This document shows, piece after piece, positions 12,334 to 24,377 of a DNA stretch of 64,000 nt (its first letter is position 1; every line of letters begins with the position of its first letter). The translations under genes and the position numbers were made by a program. The notes beneath the pieces were generated by a model. It saw nothing but the letters and a program-made list of their open reading frames with translations. It made no database searches and had not been told where the DNA came from. Origin of the DNA: Dermatemys mawii (lineage: Eukaryota; Chordata; Testudines; Dermatemydidae); the NCBI GenBank assembly GCA_007922305.1, contig ML677386.1:13869830-13933829 (forward strand). The letters run 5' to 3'.

Positions 12334-13027
12334 CAGGGGTGGGCAAACTACGGCCTACAGGCCAAATCCGGCCCATCAGGGATCTGGATCTGGCCTGAAG
12401 ATTTGCCACCCCCATGGTGCTGCGGCCCCGTTACACTCAGGGAAGCAGCCGGCATCACGTCTCTGCAGCTCCTGTGGGAGGGGGAGCAGAGACCTCCGTG
12501 GGCTGTTCTTGCCTGTGGATACCTCCCCCAAAGGTCCCGTTGGCCAGGAACGGGGAACTGCAGCCAATAGGAGCTTCGGAGAAAGTACCAACAGGTGCAG
12601 AGAGCCCTCTGTTCCTCCTCCCTCAAGTTCAACAGGGACATGGTGCAGGCTGTTTCCCGAAGCAGAGCAGCGCAGGGCCGGGGCCAAAGGCAGGCAGGTA
12701 GGTTGGTAAGTGGTGTCAGGCTGGAGCCCACATCCCAAACTCCTCCTGTACCCCACAACCCTGCCCTGAGCTTCCTGCTGCACCCTGCGTCCCTCCCTGC
12801 ACCACTGCCCTGATCCCCCTCCTGCACTGTGCACCCCATCCCCTTCCCTAAGCCCCCTCATATACCCCAACCCCTTGCCCTGAGCCCCTTCCTGCACACC
12901 GCACCCCTTCCCATACGCCACACTCCCTCCCATGCCCCAACCCCTGCCCTAGCCCTACAATCATGGCTCTTCCAGCAATTTCCCCACCCTGATGTGGCCC
13001 TTGATCCAAAAAGTTTGCCCACCCCTG
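12334..13027. mobile_element. Non-autonomous hAT transposon, 694 bp, complete ends
   Basis: Perfect 16-bp inverted ends: CAGGGGTGGGCAAACT at 12334-12349 and its exact complement at 13012-13027. Perfect 8-bp target-site duplication CCCTAGCC (12326-12333 and 13028-13035), close to the nTCTAGAn preference of hAT/Charlie elements. The interior is GC-rich with a degenerate CCCTGCC/CTGCACCCC minisatellite (about 12735-12960). Frames across it on both strands are not genes. Confidence 0.93.
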
Positions 13028-13380
13028 CCCTAGCCCCTGTCCTAGGTGACCACAGCAAGGTTGGTGATTGAGCCCCACAGGAATTCTGGGCCCAGATGTG
13101 TTGGGATTATGAGGATTCTGCCAGACAGGAGAGTGGAAGGGGAGTCCTCAAGGGCAGTGAAGCTTCTGGGTAAAGGAAGTGGGAGCGAGGACTCAGATTC
13201 TTCCACTAGCCCATTTCACGGAGGTAATGCAGAAGCCAGGAAAGTTCCCCACAATAGTGGGACCATTCCCCCACTTACACTAACATGCAAGAACCAGAGA
13301 GAGAAAGCAGGCTCTTTCCTAGGGCAGGGTGGCCCAACTCTGCCCACCTTACTCCAGGCTGGCTCTTTGCAGACTGACTG
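13028..13380 (+). repeat. LTR-retroelement-like unit, right part
   Basis: Continuation of the unit interrupted at 12334, beginning after the second TSD copy: GTGACCACAGCAAGG, GAATTCTGGGCCCAGATG and on to about 13380. The right boundary is not resolved. Confidence 0.4.
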
Positions 13381-14999
13381 CTGAGGATGCAGATTGCTAG
13401 ATTCCCTCTAAGTCCTACAGCCCGCAAGCAGGGCCAGTAACCCCCCTAGGATTTTAAGGGCTAGTTTGTGTAATTTTAAATAGTTTTAAGTATACCACAA
13501 CTTTAAAGCCCAAATCTGATCACACAGCTAGTGTTTAATATTTAACACATTTAAGCGGACACTCCAGAAACTTTGAGCTAAAAAATTAGCCTGCCTTCAA
13601 AACAATCCACTTTTTGTAGGTCTGTAAAAGTGAGTTACGAAGGACAAGATGGGTTTATGTCCTAGGTTCTGTCCATATGGGAAGACCTTGTAGATAAGTG
13701 GACATCTGATAGAATTATGACTTCAGAATATCAAAGAAATGCAGCTGTAACTTGATTAACTGAAAGGGAAAGAACTCTCCCTTCCTGGAGACTTTTTGGG
13801 CTGGTCAACATTTGCAAGTCCCCACCTGCTATATTTTAACTAGCTGTATCACTGGCTGATGTTTTTCAAAATTTGATTTAAAGATGGGGAAAATACTTCA
13901 CTAAAAAAATTAAGATTTTTTTTTCTCATTTTTCCACCACATCTTGTAACATCTATTGAACTCAAATACTTTAAAATCTTATAAAAAATATTCCATGTAA
14001 ATTAAGCTTTTTTGGGGGAAAAACAAACAAAAAAACAGGTTAGTTTAAACTTAATTTTAAAAAAGCACAATCCCAATTGCACATCTCCACAAAGGCGCTT
14101 TGAAAAATAAAGTAAATAAAAAATATAGTTGGCTGCATCATGAAATTGGGGAGAGGATGGCACAGGGGGAATTGCTATCTCACCCAGACTGGTGCAGACA
14201 TCGTAAAATGGACATCAACCGTTGGCTAAAAGTGATACTCATCCCACCCAAGCACAAAGCCAAAGCACGAGGGAAATCGGGGGGCTGCATTGCACCACTG
14301 CTGCTTCAGCCTGTGTGCTGGTTCCTGTCTACTGGGTAAGCATAAACCTGGAGACAGATGCTGCTCCAGTAGCCTGACCTCAGCACCCCTTGTACTTTCA
14401 CTTTTGTAGCTATCCCAGAGTTCACCACCCTGGCATGCAGGCTTCTTTGCAGTACTTCAGCCAGTGACTGTGGAAGGGGTTGAGTTGCTCCCCTTCTGAT
14501 GGGTAAATTTGACCATGATACATTAGTAGGGATATGTAAAATGTGGGAAAATAAACTTAGCTCTAAAACTCTAGTGTTTGCATTTTATCTTGCTAATTAC
14601 AGCTGCAAATAAACATCAGTGTTTAAAATCCAGGTGTCTCATAGTCCATAAATGACTCGGTAGGAAGCACTTTCGACTTTGAGATATTCCAGAGGTCAAG
14701 TGCTTCACAAAGACTTTGGTTCATAACCTAGGAGAACACTGCAGTGTATTATTAGGCAAGAGCTGCATTGCTAGAGATGCTGAGAGGTTAATTTGAAATT
14801 TCAGCAGTTACAGAGGCAGACACCATGGCATGTTTTGAACAGTGAAGGAGTTAATCTAAGCGTCTTGGTTACCCTTCCAAGGTGAAAATTTCCCCTTTCA
14901 AGAAAACCAGTTCTGCTGTCCATGGTTTCATGCAAGGATGCTGAGCTCATAATAGGGGGCACACTTGTTTACACAGTCACTGCTTACTGGCATCTGACT
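13381..14999. other. No gene recognised
   Basis: AT-rich, with A- and T-runs around 13900-14060. No repeat or coding family identified. Confidence 0.5.
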
Positions 15000-15594
15000 C
15001 AGAGGTTTTCAAACTGTGGGGCATGCCCCACACCCAGGGGAGCATGGCGGAATGTTCGGGAGAGGGGAAGATGGTGATGCCAGGCAGCTCTGGCCAGTCC
15101 CCACAGGGCTTGTGGAGGGAGCACCGCCCCCCGACTCGCCTCAGCAGGCCAGCCAGCCTGGGGGTCAGTGTCGACATCCACTGCGGCCATGCTGATTTCT
15201 GCTCCCAGCAGCCTTTGCACCCAGTGCTGGCTCTTCCTCCAGAGACTGTCACATGGGCCTTTCCCTGGCCTGAAAACCTGAGGGGACAGGAGGAGAGCGG
15301 CAGGTATTGGCCTTGCCCTCGTGGTGCAGCTTGGCTGCATAGTAGAAGCAGGCCACTGCTGAGGAAGCCTTGGCTGTGTCATTGGTAGGTGTCTTGGATA
15401 TGAAATTTACAGGTATAGGTAATGTAATTAAAGTAGTGCCTGTTAGATTTCTGAGTAGTCTATCTGGTCTCTATTAGATTTATGAGTAGTCTATCAAGCA
15501 TACTTTTCCATGTGTCTGTTTGTCTGGGCTGGGTTGGGGGTGGGGCGGTACAACCAAAAATTGTAACTCAGCTCAAAAATTTAGAAAACTGCTG
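15000..15594. mobile_element. Non-autonomous hAT transposon, 595 bp
   Basis: Left end CAGAGGTTTTCAAACTGTGG and right end TTAGAAAACTGCTG are imperfect inverted repeats of the hAT CAGnGGTTCTCAAAC type. Flanks ATCTGACT (14992-14999) and ATCTAGCT (15595-15602) match at 6 of 8 bases and fit nTCTAGAn. GC-rich core; the frames in it are shadows. Confidence 0.8.
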
Positions 15595-15632
15595 ATCTAG
15601 CTCTTTGCATGAGAACACATTTAGGTGCAGTT

Positions 15633-15945
15633 AGAATGGTGTTTCTCAACCCATGGGGCATGACCTATCAGAGGAGAGGAAAAATTCAGCCAAATCCCAC
15701 AGGGATGTGCAGCTAAGGGAGGATATGACAAGTTCAGTTTTCCCCTTTCGTGTGACTTCCAGTGCCCTGACTCACTTTCTCCACCCCTCACCTTCTGAAC
15801 CCAATCAGTGTGGTGTTCTCACACTCACCTCCTCCTTCCACCCCTCAAGTGCATTTACCGCTGACAGGGAAGTGGTGCTACTAGTGGCTGTGGAGCCACA
15901 AAAGCAGCCCTAACTCAAAGCACTAAAAACCTCAGACACCATTCT
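15633..15945. repeat. Possible MITE, 313 bp
   Basis: AGAATGGTGT at 15633 is perfectly inverted as ACACCATTCT at 15936-15945, and the similarity continues weakly inward (TTTCT/CTGAGG). No clear target-site duplication. Lies only 30 bases from the preceding hAT. Confidence 0.4.
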
Positions 15946-17686
15946 AGTAGCATAAAGGGACCTTCAGGGGGGCAAATGTAGTTCTCTGATAAAATCGTCT
16001 CTGGAGAGAGCTTCTCCAGCCAATTTAGAACTGGCATAAGGGTTCAATGTTGGCCCCATTCCCAGTGGCTGGGACAATTAGGGGTGGAGTGCCCTGTCCT
16101 ACAATGAATGCATCCAGACACGACAGAAGTGCTTTGCAGTACAGCTATTCTCTGCTTCTTAGGACCTGCTGGGGGCATGGAAAGCAGAAAGGAAGTTAGA
16201 GCAGCCCTGAGCATGCTCTAACTTATGCTGGGGAGTCGGGGCAGAGCTCCAGATTACAGTCACTTTTGCTCCCATCTTCTTCCTTCTGTGGTTGTCTGAA
16301 GCACAATAATGGAATAATTGACCCATTTTATGCAGTCACAAAAGAAATGTGTGTTTAAAAATATTAGTAAATCCATGTTTCTTTATTGATGGGAACTTCC
16401 TGGATTTCTTTAACTCCAGAGCGGACCTGAGTTTTGTACAGTGTGGAGTTATGCAGAAGTTCAATTCCCCCTTGACTCCAGCAGGTGCTAGGGCTGGAGG
16501 GTCTCAGTTGCTCCCCACAAGCCACACTGGGCAGAGGCAGCAAAGGAGAAGCAGAACCATAATGAATTTTTTTTTTATGTCGTCAGTTTTGTTGGGTATA
16601 CAAACTCCTCAATGTCTGTGGGAGGATGGAATAGGTGACATTTTCCCAGAGGTAGTTAATGGCTGTTTTGATCATTCTTTAGTATATTCTGTCTAAGCAA
16701 CTGTATGTTCCTCAGTTGTGGCATCCAATTGCCTTTACATTACAAAAATAAGTACACTGTTAATGTCTGCTTCTTTCCACCACTCACGTGATTAACTGTA
16801 TATGTTATTGGGAGGCTAAGTCAATGATCCCCACTGCACTCTCTACCAAAGAGAGACAGAGCCTCATTCCTTCCAAATCAGAACCCATCCTGCCTGAAAA
16901 CAGGGAGCAGCTGGCTAAGAATGAAGGCCCCCAGCCAGCCAGAACCTGAGCAACCGTGAGTTCCTTGCCTGCTGCCCTTGTATGTGAAGGATGAGGCCCG
17001 TTGACATCACCCCACTCATCCTCCTGACATAGAGCTCTGTGTGGAGGGAGGGGCTTACCTGCCACCCCCCTGCCTTCCCAGCAGAACACCCTGTGTGTAG
17101 GGTTTTCACCCCTGCTATCTCCTTACTTAGCTGTGGTGGAGTAGTGTCCCCTACTGGTGTGTCAGAGGGAGTCCTTTCCTAGAGGGGCCACTGCTTCAGG
17201 GAATAAGGACTCTCAACCAGCAGTGGTGGCCAGGCCCCGCCACAATCACATTTCTAAGTGTCAGTGGCACGATACTTTCTTCACAGCTATCTGAAAGAGA
17301 GATCAACCGGGGTGCTCCTACACAGCTGTTAAAAGAAAAGTAAGGAACTCCTCACTTACCCACAGCTGGAGTGGGCAGGTCTCTCTTAGCTGTTTTCAGT
17401 TCCTCGAGTAGATCCCCATCTGTTAGGCGGTGTGAGATGATGTTGCTACCTACTGTACATAATATACTCCCATACTGAGGGCATTAAGCCTATTAGTTGC
17501 TCTGGCCCTGAGTGTTCAATAAAGAAACTAGGCAGTGTTATGTTCTTTTTTTGTGCAGGTTGTATTGTTAAGTGCTAAGGGTATCACCCTACTATTAACC
17601 TCACAGTCACTGCTGGTTAGCTATCTCCTTCCATCTGTTTGTTCTAGAGATTCTTGTGGTTTCCCTGCACTGGGAATTTTACTAGT
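15946..17686. other. No gene recognised
   Basis: Mixed composition. The GC-richer stretch 16850-17240 (including GTGGTGGAGTAGTGTCCCC) may be an old LTR or transposon piece, but no ends were found. Confidence 0.4.
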
Positions 17687-17766
17687 AAAGGCCCCAGTCC
17701 TGCAGTGAGTAACTCATGGGTACAGAGGTCTGTCTGCCTAGAGTTCATTGCAGGATTAGGGCCTAA
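17687..17766. repeat. Short palindromic repeat
   Basis: Arms AAAGGCCCCAGTCCTGCA and TGCAGGATTAGGGCCT are inverted with a few mismatches; about 45-base spacer. Same family as 20406 and 26444. Confidence 0.65.
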
Positions 17767-20405
17767 AGCACTGAATGCTTAAAAGTCCACATTTAAATTA
17801 AACATTTTCAACATGTATTTTTACTGTGAAATGATGCCTTATTGTCACTCCTTTATACAGTCTTAACCAGTGACTGCTGCTAAAGTAAATAATCATAAAA
17901 CAACAACTTGGTTAACCCACACAGTTTATTAGAAGCCCCCCACAAGGCTCTATGACCCTACACTGACTATAATCTCCCCTAGCTGTAGCTCTCTCCTTCA
18001 GCTCATGTCTCTGCCAGCTGTGAACCATCATGTGATTAGAGGGCAGTCAGCATGTTCAAAGTGGAGTGGCAGGGGAATTTTGCTGCTTTTGTTCTCCTCC
18101 CTAGCCAATGCCTGGCCTCTGGGTAAAGAGCTGCTCTGCTTTGGTTTTGTTCCAGGAAACTCTAGACCTGCCTCAGGTGAGTGAAATCAAAGCTGCCTGG
18201 GGCTCTTCCTGTTCCTGGGTGGAAGCAGAGTTAGCAGCAGGGCTGAGTTGAATGGTAGCGGAGAAGACAATTCAGTGCAAGCTGGAGTAACAGTAGTGAT
18301 GCTGCTGTTGCTAATAATAATAATGATTTACTTTTCCAAAATAAATACATCTTGATTCAAGATGCATCTGAGCATGCAGAGAAAATGCATCTACAGTTGT
18401 AAGTTTTAAACCTCCATTTTTTATTCTGTTCTGTGCACTGTTGCAAGCTTCTCCTAAATTTTTTAGGAGGGGTGAGCAGATCAGAAGGATATTGCTGCTG
18501 TATCAGAATATCTGTTATCTACGCCTATGCTATATTTTGCTTTTAGTCACTAGTATGGCTAATTGCAACTGTTCAATGAGGCAGGCAATATTGGGGACTG
18601 ACCTTGGGCTTTGCTTGAAGTGTTTTTGACCTTTTCAGGCACTTGTAAATTGAAATCAAATTTGCCATATTTTTAAGAATAGTTCTATCTTCCTGTAGGG
18701 CTAAAGATGCTTTTTGACTTCCTGAGAGAGGTTTTCCTCCCCTTGTAGAGCATGATTCTCTCTCTCTCTCTTTCTATTTTAATATAGTTTACGTTCTGAC
18801 CCTAGAAATTTGTTTTGGGCCTTGCTGCCTTTTAGCTATTATTGATTTTAGTTTTATGTTTTTGCTCAGTTTTATGCTGTGCCTGATAAATGAAAAAAGT
18901 GATTGGAATTTGTTTTGTAAAGTATTTTATATGTTACATGGTGTCAACAAATGTATGCAAATCTTGCCAAATATTCAGTGAGAACATTTCACCCAATCAC
19001 TTTCATAGTAACTTATCCTAAAACTGCATTTTTATACCTTGCTGTGTCTTGAAGGAAATAAACAGAGCTAGCAGTTTGGTGCACACAGAATAGTGAACTT
19101 GACTATTCACATGTAATGATGAACGCAGAGCAGTGAATAAGGTTCTTATCCTGAAAACCCTTAAACACAGGCTTAACTCTACTTACATAGGCAGTGTCAC
19201 TTTGTCTATGACCCCTATCCCACAAAGAGAGTTGTGCTTGTGCATACCTGAACCTCTGGGCAACCCCATTGAAATCAGCATTGTTATGTGTGGGTGCAGG
19301 AATTTTCCTGCACAATTCTTGTGGCCAAAGCGTGAATAACTGAGGAAATTTTCAATGTAACCAACACATACTCAGGGATATTGCCCTGTTTTAAATAGGC
19401 AGGCACTTTGGAGAATTGATTTATGATTCTGTACTAAATTGACAGACAATCTGAATGGTTGTAAATTATTAACTAAAAAATTATAAAGATACAGGGAGAA
19501 CTCAAGCACATTTTGCAAGGCTATGTAGGCTATTTTGTTGTTGTTGTTGGAGAGGGTGAGAGGGGCTTTGGTCCGTGTATTCATATGCATATAGAAAGGT
19601 TTATCTGGCCTGTGTCTGATCAGATTATAACTCTAGGTGGTATGCATCATGCTGTATTAATAAAAGGGCAATGTAACCCCATTTAATGAATTAGCATTTC
19701 ATCTCTTGACCCATGGATCTCTTAAGCAGCCATTTTTGTGTGTAAATAGCCAGAATACAAGTGGTGGTGATTTTTCAAATAAAAGATACATAGACTATTT
19801 GAACAAATAGAAAACATCTCTTTGATGTCATAGAGTGTACAGTAGCCTTACTATAGACCCCAATCTAGCAGCTGATCTGCACAGTTGGATCTTTGTGCAT
19901 GTGGGTAGCTCCTGTGAAGTCTGGGGTGAGCATTGATTGGAAATTTGGGAAGCTGGTTCAGAGCAGCTGAAAATACATCTTTCTCTACCTTATCCTTCAC
20001 CATTCTCCCCTCCGCCCCAAATTGACACCACATGTCCAACCTTAATGTTGACCCCCCCAAAATTTCAAAAAATGCACACCAGGGCTAAATAACAATGACT
20101 ATATACTAACAAGCTATTAAAGTCTATTTGTTGTTAAAGGAATTACTTTCCAGTGCACCAGTCTGGTATAGCACTGCAGTATGTTAAGTGGTGTTCACTG
20201 TATAAAACGTATATATTAATTGTTGCATGTTGGCAGTTTTTAAAGGTATTGTGCAAAATCTACTTTTGATTTAAATAGCCGACACCTCCAGGCATCTAAC
20301 ACAACTTGCAACACTACACACATCAACCATCTCAGTTTTATTCAGAATAATCTTCTTTTAGTCCATTTACACGTGATCCTATCCGAACATTTGATTTCTT
20401 AATTT
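17767..20405. other. No gene recognised
   Basis: AT-rich. Contains a (CT)n run at about 18758-18773. No convincing coding sequence or repeat family. Confidence 0.5.
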
Positions 20406-20540
20406 AAGGGCTTAATTCTGAAGTTTACCATACACAGGCAGACTGCTGCATCTACAGAGAGGCCCTCTGAAATCAGCGAGGCTCTGTCTGGGTGCTATTG
20501 TCCAGCCTTGTATTACAGATTGCAGGATCAGGGCCTTAAG
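20406..20540. repeat. Short palindromic repeat
   Basis: Left arm AAGGGCTTAATTCTG and right arm CAGGATCAGGGCCTTA are inverted with mismatches. Same family as the palindromes at 17687 and 26444. Confidence 0.55.
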
Positions 20541-20638
20541 GTAACCTGGAATTATGTTTCTGTTTAAATCTTTATTAGGTACAGTTTATTAAATCTATAA
20601 TTCAGCAATATATTTCCACTAAGAATGTAAACTGAGGG

Positions 20639-21306
20639 TGTGACAAATTGAGGGAAACATCTGTATTATTTCTTACTAATATTATGTATGACCCTGTTTC
20701 CCTGTTCAGTTTGTTACCTGCCTGAATGTAAATAGTCAAATCAAAAGAGGCTGTAAAATGTGGGGTTGTTAAGGAACTCAGAGTAATGCAGTGACGCAAA
20801 TGACGCAGCCTCGGGTACCCTGCTTCAAAGTCTTAAGACAACAATGGCTGGGCCATCGATTCAGGGAAGAAACTACGATTCGGGGAAATTGTACTGGGCA
20901 CAATACAGATTAAGATGTTTTTTCTCTGATAAGGCTAAACCTGAGTTCATAAGATTCTAATGGGTTAAAAGGTGGCCCTGGCAGAACAGGAAGGGAGAAA
21001 GTGTGAGCGGGCTGTGAGACTGACTCATGAAGAGGTTGACTGAGAACTAGGGTCTGCAGCAAGTCAGCTGTAACTTGATATCCAGAGAGAAGAGGGGACA
21101 CTGAGACCATGTCATTTCTGACAAGGCACGTGAGGGGAATACCAAGTAATATGTGTGTAGGTCTCTTGGATATTTTAAAATCCACTTTCCTAATCTCTGT
21201 GTGCTGACTGAGCAAAATAAATCATACATTGTTCTGGAGAAACTGCTTCTGTCCTGTGTGTCTGCCTGCTATTACTGACCACAGGCTCCTGCAGGGAAAT
21301 ACTGTC
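20639..21306 (+). repeat. Putative solo LTR, about 668 bp
   Basis: Starts TGTGACAAATTG and ends TACTGTC, with AGGG on both sides (20635-20638 and 21307-21310). This could be a 4-bp duplication if one terminal A was lost. An AATAAA signal lies at about 21216, roughly 90 bases before the end, as expected for R/U5. No internal retroviral genes are nearby. A later end at about 21354 (TGTTACA) is possible. Confidence 0.45.
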
Positions 21307-21389
21307 AGGGTCCAAGCCCAGTTGGACCTGTAGGTAACATGGCCAACTGTTACACCCCAAGGCACCCAGGAAGGTGTGACCTAGAGCAG

Positions 21390-21530
21390 AGCCACCCGGG
21401 GCGGGGGGCAAGTGGGGCAATTTGCCCTGGGCCCCACAGGGGCCCCCACAAGAATGCATGTTACTATAGTATTGCAACTTTTTTTTATGAAAGGGGCCCC
21501 TGAAATTGTTTTGCCCCAGGCAACTGCTAA
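21390..21530. repeat. GC-rich interspersed repeat fragment
   Basis: Contains GGGCAAGTGGGGCAATTTGC and, inverted later, GGGGCCCCTGAAATTG...TTTTGCCCCAGG: a symmetric G/C-rich unit. Looks like a reptile DNA-transposon fragment, but ends were not found. Confidence 0.35.
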
Positions 21531-22731
21531 TATGGAAACCTGTGCTTATATGGAGTCCCACTGAGACATGAATAAAAAATATGTAGCAAAGAGAAAAGGA
21601 CAAAATTAGTAAGGAAAAAAAATTCTGTTCAAACAAATCGGACTGTTTAGTTAATTGTGCATCAGCACAATCACTTATCTAAGTGCAGTTCTGAGGATGT
21701 TTTTATTGCTTGCATGTATTTGAACAAATGTATGTGTATATATCTAAGTAGTTTTGTCAGTCATGCTAATACTATATTTTGAAAAAAGATTTTGTGAACC
21801 AAGTGTTATTTGTTAGGCCTACAAGAGTCTGGCAGACATCAATGGGATGGCTTGCAGTATTAATGTTAAGCACATGTATAAGTGTTTGCAGGGTCAGGCT
21901 TATGAATGTTTGTTGTTATAATTACTAGGAGTCACATCCTGTCAGTTTTAGTCATGCTGAGTAGTCCTGTAGAAAATCAGCATAGGCTGAATCAAGCCCT
22001 ATATTAGGATAAAAACTCTTCTCAAACTATGCTTTAAGTTTCTGTAAGGCTTACTGAGTAGATGAAGGAGAACTGGTTCATATAATTTAATTGAACTTTC
22101 AAAAAAGCCTTTTAGAAAAATTCCCTCACAAGAGGCTGTTAAGGAACATGGGCAGTGATAGGGTGGATGGGTGGTTAAGTACTACCATAGATTAGAAATT
22201 GGCTCAGAGGCAGAAAACAAACAGAGGAGAATAAAGGGTCAATGAACTGATGAAAAAGTGCCTTAAAATGTTCTGTACTGATATAGTTATAACTAATTGG
22301 GAAATAGAGGTGGACAATACAATGGGAAAATTTGGTATAAGATATACAGGTATGTATGTTTGTTAAGACTATATAAATCAGTGGCACATGCTTACTTGGA
22401 ATATCATTATTGGTTTTGATCACCCTAATTCCAAAAGAGTATGGTAGAAATAGAGGAGGTTCAGATATGAGCAATGAAAATATTAGGGACATGGAAAGAC
22501 TTCCACATGAAAAAACTGGAAAGAGTGGAGCTGTTTAAGTTTAGATAAATAGGAACTCACAATTTACCTTCTCTATTCTCATAATACAAGAACAAAGACA
22601 TCCATTGAAACTGAATGGCAACTAGTTTAAAACTGATCAAAGGAAATTCCTTTTTATACAACATAATTATCTTGTAGAACTCATTGAATCAAGGTACATC
22701 GCTGAGGCCAAAAGCTTAGTATGATTTATAG
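21531..22731. other. No gene; one half-palindrome
   Basis: AT-rich. A half copy of the palindrome family occurs at about 21841-21900 (TTAAGCACATGTATAAGTG, TTTGCAGGGTCAGG). Nothing else recognised. Confidence 0.45.
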
Positions 22732-23245
22732 AATCCTAGAAGATTAGGATTGGAAGAAACCTCAGGAGGTCATCTAGTCCAATCCCCTGCTCAAAGCAGG
22801 ACCAACCCCCAACTAAATCATCCCAGCCAGGCTTTTGTCAAGCCTGACCTTAAAAACCTCTAAGGATGGAGATTCTGCCCCCTCCCTAAGTAACTCATTC
22901 CAGTGCTTCAACACCCTCCTAATGAAATAGTTTTTCCTAATATCCAATTTTGACCTCTTCACTGCAACTTGAGACCATTGCTGCTTGTTCTGTCATCTGT
23001 CACCCCTGAGAACAGCCTAGCTCCATACTCTTTGGAACCCCCCCTTCAGATAGTTGAAGGCTGCTATCAAATCCCCCCTCACTGTTCTCTTCTGCAGACT
23101 TACTAAGCCCAGTTTCCTCAGCCTCTTCTCATAAGTTGTGTGCTCCAGCCCCATGATCATTTTCGTTGCCCTCCCCTGGACTTTCTCCAATTTGTTCACA
23201 TCCTTTCTGAAGTGGGGGGCTTAAAACTGGATGCAATACACCAGA
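22732..23245 (-). repeat. CR1 LINE 3' portion, antisense
   Basis: Left side GATTGGAAGAAACCTCAGG, GGTCATCTAGTCCAATCCCC and GCTCAAAGCAGGACCAA are the complement of the CR1 3' UTR. The minus strand at 23017-23199 reads [18 protein letters not shown], then [14 protein letters not shown], the C-terminal end of CR1 ORF2. 5'-truncated, as usual for CR1. Confidence 0.95.
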
Positions 23246-23367
23246 TTATATATTTGTGTGGTTGAGAACATCTACCTTCAAGACATAAACCAATTACTAA
23301 CTCATAGGTATTAGGAAGAAGCTTCCCCTATGAGCAGCTAATTACATAATCGTCCTCTATGGCACGC

Positions 23368-23391
23368 TTTTTTTTTTTTTTTTTTTTTTTT
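23368..23391. repeat. Homopolymer T24
   Basis: Uninterrupted run of 24 T just left of a sense CR1-like tail. Length is likely variable and assembly-sensitive. Confidence 0.95.
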
Positions 23392-23394
23392 GGT

Positions 23395-23492
23395 ACCTTC
23401 ATCTGAGGCAGCAATTACTGCTGCTGGCAGAAACAGGATGCTGGACTAGAGAGTCCACTGAGCTGATCCAGCCTGGCAATTTCTGTGTTTTT
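23395..23492 (+). repeat. CR1-like 3' tail, sense
   Basis: ACAGGATGCTGGACTAGAG, GAGCTGATCCAGCCTGGCAA and TTTCTGTGTTTTTAGG resemble a sense CR1 3' tail of an older subfamily. Confidence 0.6.
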
Positions 23493-24280
23493 AGGCCCCT
23501 TTGTTTCTATTCTGGTTAAATTACTTCATGAAATTTAATCCCATGATTACAAAGCCTCTCCCACCCCCCAAAAAACCACCCCAAACAAAACAAGCAAAAA
23601 TTGCACTATATTTGTTTTGAAAGTAGGGATTTTTTTAAATGAAATGCATGTACTCATACACGTGAACCAGAAATAGAAAAATAAAATAAAATGTATCTGA
23701 TTGTATAAACTATTTGTAGTTTCAAAATAGCTAATCAGCAGCAGTGTTTAAACTAATTGTTATAAAATATTTATATATGAACAGAGGAACACTTTACCTG
23801 TATCCTTTACTTCAGAGTTGCATTTGGCTGGTCGTGTTTGATTTAATTCATTTCATACCAAATGTTTCTATAAGAGGAAACAATGGTAGTGTGTTTTAAT
23901 ATTAATGAGCTTAGTGTCCTGAGAATAATTGTATATGTACCTTCTCAGAACACAAATTGTTTGATTTATATGGTAATTATACTAATACAATATTCCACTC
24001 AAAATTCAATGTATATCTTTGAAAGTATGTTCAACAAATCTGTTTGCCTTACACATCATTTTTTATTTTTAGCGGGAGGGGTTTTTTTTAGGATAACTTA
24101 TTTAACTATGCCTTTATAGTACATATGAGCTAAAGTGTAAAATACACATGGTATTGTGTAGCCTATTGAAGTAACATGTTTAAGAACTTTATAATTATTA
24201 AACCAGCATATTTGTATTTTTGAGGCTTACTAGTTTATTCCTCTAGTTAATGACAGAGTAATTATGGTACCTCTCGTTTA
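23493..24280. other. AT-rich sequence upstream of the FMN2 exon
   Basis: No repeat family and no promoter-like CpG-rich sequence. It leads into the pyrimidine tract of the FMN2 acceptor, so it is probably intronic in transcripts that include an upstream exon. Confidence 0.5.
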
Positions 24281-24304
24281 ACTTTTTTCTTCTTCTTTTT
24301 CCAG
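24281..24304 (+). other. FMN2: FMN2 splice acceptor before the first coding exon
   Basis: A pyrimidine run of about 20 bases broken only by short interruptions ends in TTTTTCCAG at 24304, a strong vertebrate 3' splice site. It lies 73 bases before the first ATG. It implies at least one non-coding 5' exon upstream, whose position and promoter I could not identify. Confidence 0.75.
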
Positions 24305-24377
24305 GAATTTAAACTTTGAAGTCCTGAAACTGTAGCTATTTGGTGACAAGCTGACTTGTGATTTCCCTGATCTTACA
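24305..24377 (+). other. FMN2: FMN2 5' UTR segment in the first coding exon
   Basis: Lies between the predicted acceptor and the ATG at 24378. It contains no ATG in any frame and has an in-frame TAG at 24333-24335, so no upstream exon can add in-frame residues to this reading frame through this exon. The region is AT-rich with no CpG island, unlike a typical vertebrate promoter. Inferred from splice-site and frame logic only. Confidence 0.6.

Noticed and set aside
12348..12933. 163- and 185-codon minus-strand frames and overlapping + frames
   Set aside because: They lie entirely inside a non-autonomous hAT with exact TIRs and TSD; GC-rich repeats lack stops by composition.
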